Shown here: positions 60,901 to 64,000 of the stretch, in pieces
Numbering within the stretch: the stretch's first letter is position 1
Layout of the letters: every line of letters starts with the position of its first letter
Program-made: the position numbers and the translations under genes
Notes under the pieces: model-generated
Told to the model about the DNA's origin: nothing
The model's input: the letters and a program-made list of their open reading frames with translations, nothing else
Databases searched by the model: none
Assembly: GCA_024682395.1 (NCBI GenBank)
Contig: JAIKZH010000012.1
Location: 1-64,000 of the forward strand
DNA length: 64,000 bases
Source: Bacteroidaceae bacterium
Lineage (GTDB): Bacteria; Bacteroidota; Bacteroidia; Bacteroidales; Bacteroidaceae
Reading direction: 5' to 3'

Positions 60901-62457
60901 CTAAATTGAGTAAATGAAACCACATTTCCATTCATGACTTAATGCTTTTACGTTGTTAAAGTATTTATAGTGTGAACATCGTCTGTAGTATTCATATTCA
61001 ATATTAAAACGTATGTTTTTGTTGAGATTTACAAGTCCATATATTGATTGTGTGAAGATTAAGTGATGTCCTTTATCTCCCATTGTATTTATCAATTCCT
61101 TGTTTTCAATTTTGTGTATGAGTTTCTCAGGTGAATACCCATTAGGAGTGAACAATTGCATTATGTATATGCTTGTTCCAAAAGATGCTTTTTGATTTAA
61201 TGTGAAATGCGCAGTGTTTCTTATGCTGTAGCCAAGACCATAATTATATCTACGTACACTATAGTAGTCGGAACTGCTACCTCCGAAAGGAACGGCACTT
61301 AGCATGAAATCATTAAACAAACAAATCTTGTCTGTCTCGTGTTGTGCATAAACACCTCCACCGAAACTGACAGCCTCACTGATTAATGAGAAATTATGTG
61401 GTTTGGGACTATTCTTTGAGTAGTGGTCCACATATTTTAGGTTTTGATACAAACCGAAATCGAAACTCCATTTGTCAGAATTCTTTATCTGAATATCGGC
61501 TAATCTTCCGCTAATCTCAGCAAGACCTATCGTAGGGTGGTTTGAATCGATATTAGCTAATAACGATATGCTGAAAAGATCGAAAGGTTTGGATTTGCCC
61601 CCGTCTGATGAGAAACGTTCACCATAATTAAAATAGAAATCAATATATGGAACATATAAATTATCACCATTACCTCTTTCTTCCTTCATGTTACGATAAC
61701 CAAGTCCCATTTCAATAGAATATGGTTGTGGCGCATAGCGTTTTCCACGTGAAGGACTAACTCGCCACATCTCTCCTGATAATATACGATCTAATGCACG
61801 TACGGGGTTTAATGCAATGCCCACCATCTCGCGTATTACTCGATTAATTCCTACTTTTGAGTCGTCTAATATTATATCAGTAGCCCTGTTTGTGACTTCT
61901 CCTACAGCAGCACCTCCAATACCAGTTGAAAGCATATCGTTGATGGCAGGTTCGTTGGTCTCACACATATATTCCCATGTAAAACTTCCCAAAACAGGGT
62001 AAAACAATGACGCACCATAACTCAGACCTGCATTTCGTGCAGCATTATAGCACATGGCACCATGGTAGGGATGTGCAAATTGATTGCCAGAGAAACTATC
62101 GTTGTCCCATACTGGATTATTTGAGAAGTGTTTGTGTAAAACATCATGAGTTATTTCTGAGTATTCACGTGCTTGTACAAATCTGTCCCAAGCCAGTACG
62201 GCCACATCAATACCAATATCAGTATATAGGGCTTTCCAAGGATTCGGTTGTATAACGACTAAAGTGTCAACACCAACAAGTTTTTGTTGGTGCATAATTT
62301 TACCTGTTACTTTATCTACCCAGACAGAATCTTTATGTAATGACAAGCCATTCTTGTCAGAGTTGATGCTGTCAGTCAATAAAGTATTTGCCTCACTTGG
62401 CAGATTTGTCAAAAGTGCAATAATAAAAACTAATATACGCAATATTTTGGTCGGCAT
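60901..62457 (-). CDS. DUF3943-type outer-membrane-associated protein
   Basis: A 518-aa protein with signal peptide 1-22 starting at MPTKILRI. The central DUF3943 pattern (NQFAHPYHGAMCYNAAR, YPVLGSFTWEYMCE, NDMLSTGIGGAAVGE) is clear, and the C-terminal half has alternating strands typical of a small beta-barrel. Function is unknown. The frame is open to 62532, but the earlier part is not signal-like, and a TAAATTTG box at 62493-62500 lies within it, so ATG 62457 is used. Confidence 0.8.
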   Translation of the reverse strand: MPTKILRILVFIIALLTNLPSEANTLLTDSINSDKNGLSLHKDSVWVDKVTGKIMHQQKLVGVDTLVVIQPNPWKALYTDIGIDVAVLAWDRFVQAREYSEITHDVLHKHFSNNPVWDNDSFSGNQFAHPYHGAMCYNAARNAGLSYGASLFYPVLGSFTWEYMCETNEPAINDMLSTGIGGAAVGEVTNRATDIILDDSKVGINRVIREMVGIALNPVRALDRILSGEMWRVSPSRGKRYAPQPYSIEMGLGYRNMKEERGNGDNLYVPYIDFYFNYGERFSSDGGKSKPFDLFSISLLANIDSNHPTIGLAEISGRLADIQIKNSDKWSFDFGLYQNLKYVDHYSKNSPKPHNFSLISEAVSFGGGVYAQHETDKICLFNDFMLSAVPFGGSSSDYYSVRRYNYGLGYSIRNTAHFTLNQKASFGTSIYIMQLFTPNGYSPEKLIHKIENKELINTMGDKGHHLIFTQSIYGLVNLNKNIRFNIEYEYYRRCSHYKYFNNVKALSHEWKCGFIYSI

Positions 62458-62492
62458 TTTATAATAGAAGGTATTTATATATAATAATTTAT

Positions 62493-62500
62493 CAAATTTA
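62493..62500 (-). promoter_or_regulatory. Possible -7 element of the DUF3943 gene
   Basis: TAAATTTG on the minus strand, 36 nt before the chosen ATG; no -33 partner was found. Confidence 0.4.
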
Positions 62501-62546
62501 TCAGTTTTCCTTAATCTTTTTACTATAAGCATATAATATGGTTCGT

Positions 62547-63563
62547 TTATTCAACTCTGGTTGGATAGTTTCCTCTTTGTTCTTCAAAACTCTTAGGCGA
62601 TTTCTTGAATTTCATGCTGTCGTCGATTAATGTCTCAGGAGTGAGTTTTGGTGCGACAGGCAGATCTATCTCAAACGAGCGCATTGCAATCTGAATCCTT
62701 TTTGATTCATCTATCGAATTGTCACATGCAATAAAATGTTTTACAGCCATGATTGCTGTTTTGGTGGCATTTAATTTGCCATTAGCTGAATATCCGGCAA
62801 TATGTGGAGTGGCAATATCTACTAATTCAATTAATTCAGTGTCCACGTTAGGTTCGTTTTCCCACACGTCAATCACGGTATTACTAATCTTTCCTTCTTT
62901 TATCGCTTTTTTAAGTTCGTTGCCATCAACCACACCTCCTCTGCTGGCATTGATGAATACAGGTTTTTTCTTGAGCTTGTCGAAAAACTCTTTATCAGCA
63001 AGATGATATGTTGCATATTTACCACATTTACATAAAGGCGTATGAAAAGTAATGATATCAGCATTTTCACAAATGTCGTCAAGTGTGGTGAATCCCATAC
63101 CGGCCTCACTTTCTCCTCGTTCGGCACGAGGTGGGTCACACATTAGTACGTTTAATCCCTCTTTCAGACAATCCTCAACAACTAATTTGCCTACATGTCC
63201 TACACCAATAACTCCAATTGTTAATCCTTTTTGGAGTTTGTTCAAGACTTTTAAAGCATTATGAACATATGTACACACAGATTTAGCATTGCATCCAGGA
63301 CAATTTGTCCATTTTATCCCAGATGACTCACAATAGAATGTATCTATATGGTCATAACCGATTGTCGCCGTTATTATCAGTCTTACCTTAGAACCTTCAA
63401 GAAGTTCTTTGTTGCAGTTGGTACGTGTACGGACAATCAAGATGTCTGCATCCTTTACATCAGCTGCAGCGATTTTTGCACCAGGTAGATAAATGACACT
63501 ATCGGCAATCTGTTCTAAATATCCCTTTATGAAAGGAATCTTATCATCAATGACAATCTTCAT
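62547..63563 (-). CDS. pdxB: Erythronate-4-phosphate dehydrogenase
   Basis: A 338-aa NAD-dependent enzyme of the DXP-dependent pyridoxal phosphate pathway. D-2-hydroxyacid dehydrogenase motifs are present: ATIGYDHID, the nucleotide loop GVIGVGHVG, HTPLC, NASRGGVVD with the catalytic Arg and VIDVWENEP. The N-terminus KIVIDDKIPFIKGYLE and the final dimerisation part fit PdxB over generic family members. It lies 90 nt upstream of the DUF3943 gene in the same direction. Confidence 0.92.
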   Translation of the reverse strand: MKIVIDDKIPFIKGYLEQIADSVIYLPGAKIAAADVKDADILIVRTRTNCNKELLEGSKVRLIITATIGYDHIDTFYCESSGIKWTNCPGCNAKSVCTYVHNALKVLNKLQKGLTIGVIGVGHVGKLVVEDCLKEGLNVLMCDPPRAERGESEAGMGFTTLDDICENADIITFHTPLCKCGKYATYHLADKEFFDKLKKKPVFINASRGGVVDGNELKKAIKEGKISNTVIDVWENEPNVDTELIELVDIATPHIAGYSANGKLNATKTAIMAVKHFIACDNSIDESKRIQIAMRSFEIDLPVAPKLTPETLIDDSMKFKKSPKSFEEQRGNYPTRVE

Positions 63564-63620
63564 TTTTGCTTTAGTCTCTCAGAATGTGTATTTTAGTTAA
63601 TAATACTATTAATAGTTTTG

Positions 63621-63628
63621 CAAAGATA
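63621..63628 (-). promoter_or_regulatory. -7 element of pdxB
   Basis: TATCTTTG on the minus strand, 58 nt upstream of the pdxB ATG; the -33 box is not clear. Confidence 0.5.
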
Positions 63629-63645
63629 CAAATTTTAATTAATTG

Positions 63646-64000
63646 ATGATTGATAATTGAAAATTATTTTGTGCATCCCTGAGGATATTGCTTTGCAATA
63701 TTTATTCTTTTTATAACTTCGTTAGAAATCTTGACGAACCGAATACAGAGATGTAAGTTTACTTACAATCTATGTTGAGGTGAGGATTAGATTATGTAAA
63801 TCTCGGACTCTTCGAGTCTGAAATCTTTATTGAGGAAATCTTGACGAACCGAATACAGAGATGTAAGTTGACTTACAATCTATGTTGAGGTGAGAATTAG
63901 ATTATTTAAATCGAGGGCTCTACGAGCCAGAAATAGGCAAGTTGTAAACAACTTGTTGAGATTCATTGATTATGAATAATTATCAATTATTGCGCTCTTG
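63646..64000 (+). repeat. Dispersed palindrome-rich intergenic repeat, copy 3, with internal ~110-bp tandem duplication
   Basis: Holds ATATTGC/GCAATAT (63686-63702), two copies of TGTAAGT/ACTTACA (63752-63767 and 63862-63877), GACTC/GAGTC (63806-63818), GGCTC/GAGCC (63916-63928) and CAAGTTGT/ACAACTTG near 63951. It is the reverse complement of the repeat at 24455-24805 over most of its length. It runs to the window edge; no gene is present from 63564 to 64000. Confidence 0.88.

Overview
The window looks like chromosomal DNA of a member of Bacteroidales, most likely Prevotellaceae. The supporting evidence is AT-rich DNA, many promoters of the Bacteroidetes type (TTG, 19-20 nt, TAnnTTTG), a complete type IX secretion (T9SS) core operon porPKLMN, a gldH lipoprotein gene, C10 (interpain/streptopain-like) peptidases and Por-type C-terminal sorting domains. 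No rRNA genes, CRISPR arrays or prophage were seen.

Layout. 1-550: an IS982-type transposase remnant and four 9-bp iterons spaced about 33 bp in front of an AAA/DUF4143 ATPase gene. 2.1-2.4 kb: tRNA-Met and tRNA-Gln on the minus strand with their own promoter and terminator. 2.5-6.8 kb: a tightly packed operon psd-pssA-small membrane protein-tadA-birA, followed by queA. 6.9-8.0 kb: leuB on the minus strand. 8.1-12.1 kb: ricT (PSP1), gldH and a C10 peptidase. 12.14-12.39 kb: a probable structured ncRNA (6S-like) with promoter and terminator. 12.4-13.5 kb: two membrane proteins. 13.9-22.1 kb (minus): rimP-nusA-infB-sufB-sufC-sufD, all in one direction. 22.4-24.4 kb: malQ. 24.9-31.0 kb: a GT2 glycosyltransferase, pyrC, a stand-alone MetH reactivation domain, a metallophosphoesterase, plsC and radA. 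31.2-34.3 kb: a large secreted GH98-like enzyme with a T9SS tail.

34.8-50.2 kb is an accessory island of polymorphic-toxin type. It begins with a 156-aa secreted protein that is essentially a T9SS sorting domain. Next is a 2047-residue RHS protein whose last 45 residues carry the colicin M catalytic signature (D-x-Y-D-F-N-x2-T-H), and an overlapping lipoprotein gene that is the natural immunity candidate. Downstream are a lipoprotein C10 peptidase with a small lipoprotein neighbour, a CotH protein, a TPR protein, a gene cut by an IS4-type element with a 9-bp target duplication, another small protein, and a diverged second copy of the immunity lipoprotein. A 3' scrap of a third immunity copy and a duplicated 66-bp terminator module show repeated cassette gain and loss. 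A lipid-II-attacking toxin fits a membrane-anchored immunity lipoprotein, because colicin M acts in the periplasm.

50.4-60.0 kb: a Spy-like periplasmic protein, a 7TM-HD phosphodiesterase, porP-porK-porL-porM-porN and a zinc-ribbon membrane protein. 60.2-63.6 kb (minus): a VanX-like dipeptidase, a DUF3943 outer-membrane-type protein and pdxB. Three intergenic spacers (24.45-24.8, 60.05-60.2 and 63.65-64.0 kb) hold copies of one dispersed repeat made of small palindromes, some with compensatory base changes.

The T9SS core and several predicted T9SS cargos (a C10 peptidase, the GH98-like enzyme, the CotH protein and the small CTD protein in front of the RHS gene) occur in the same window. All functions are inferred from sequence by eye; no database search was run.
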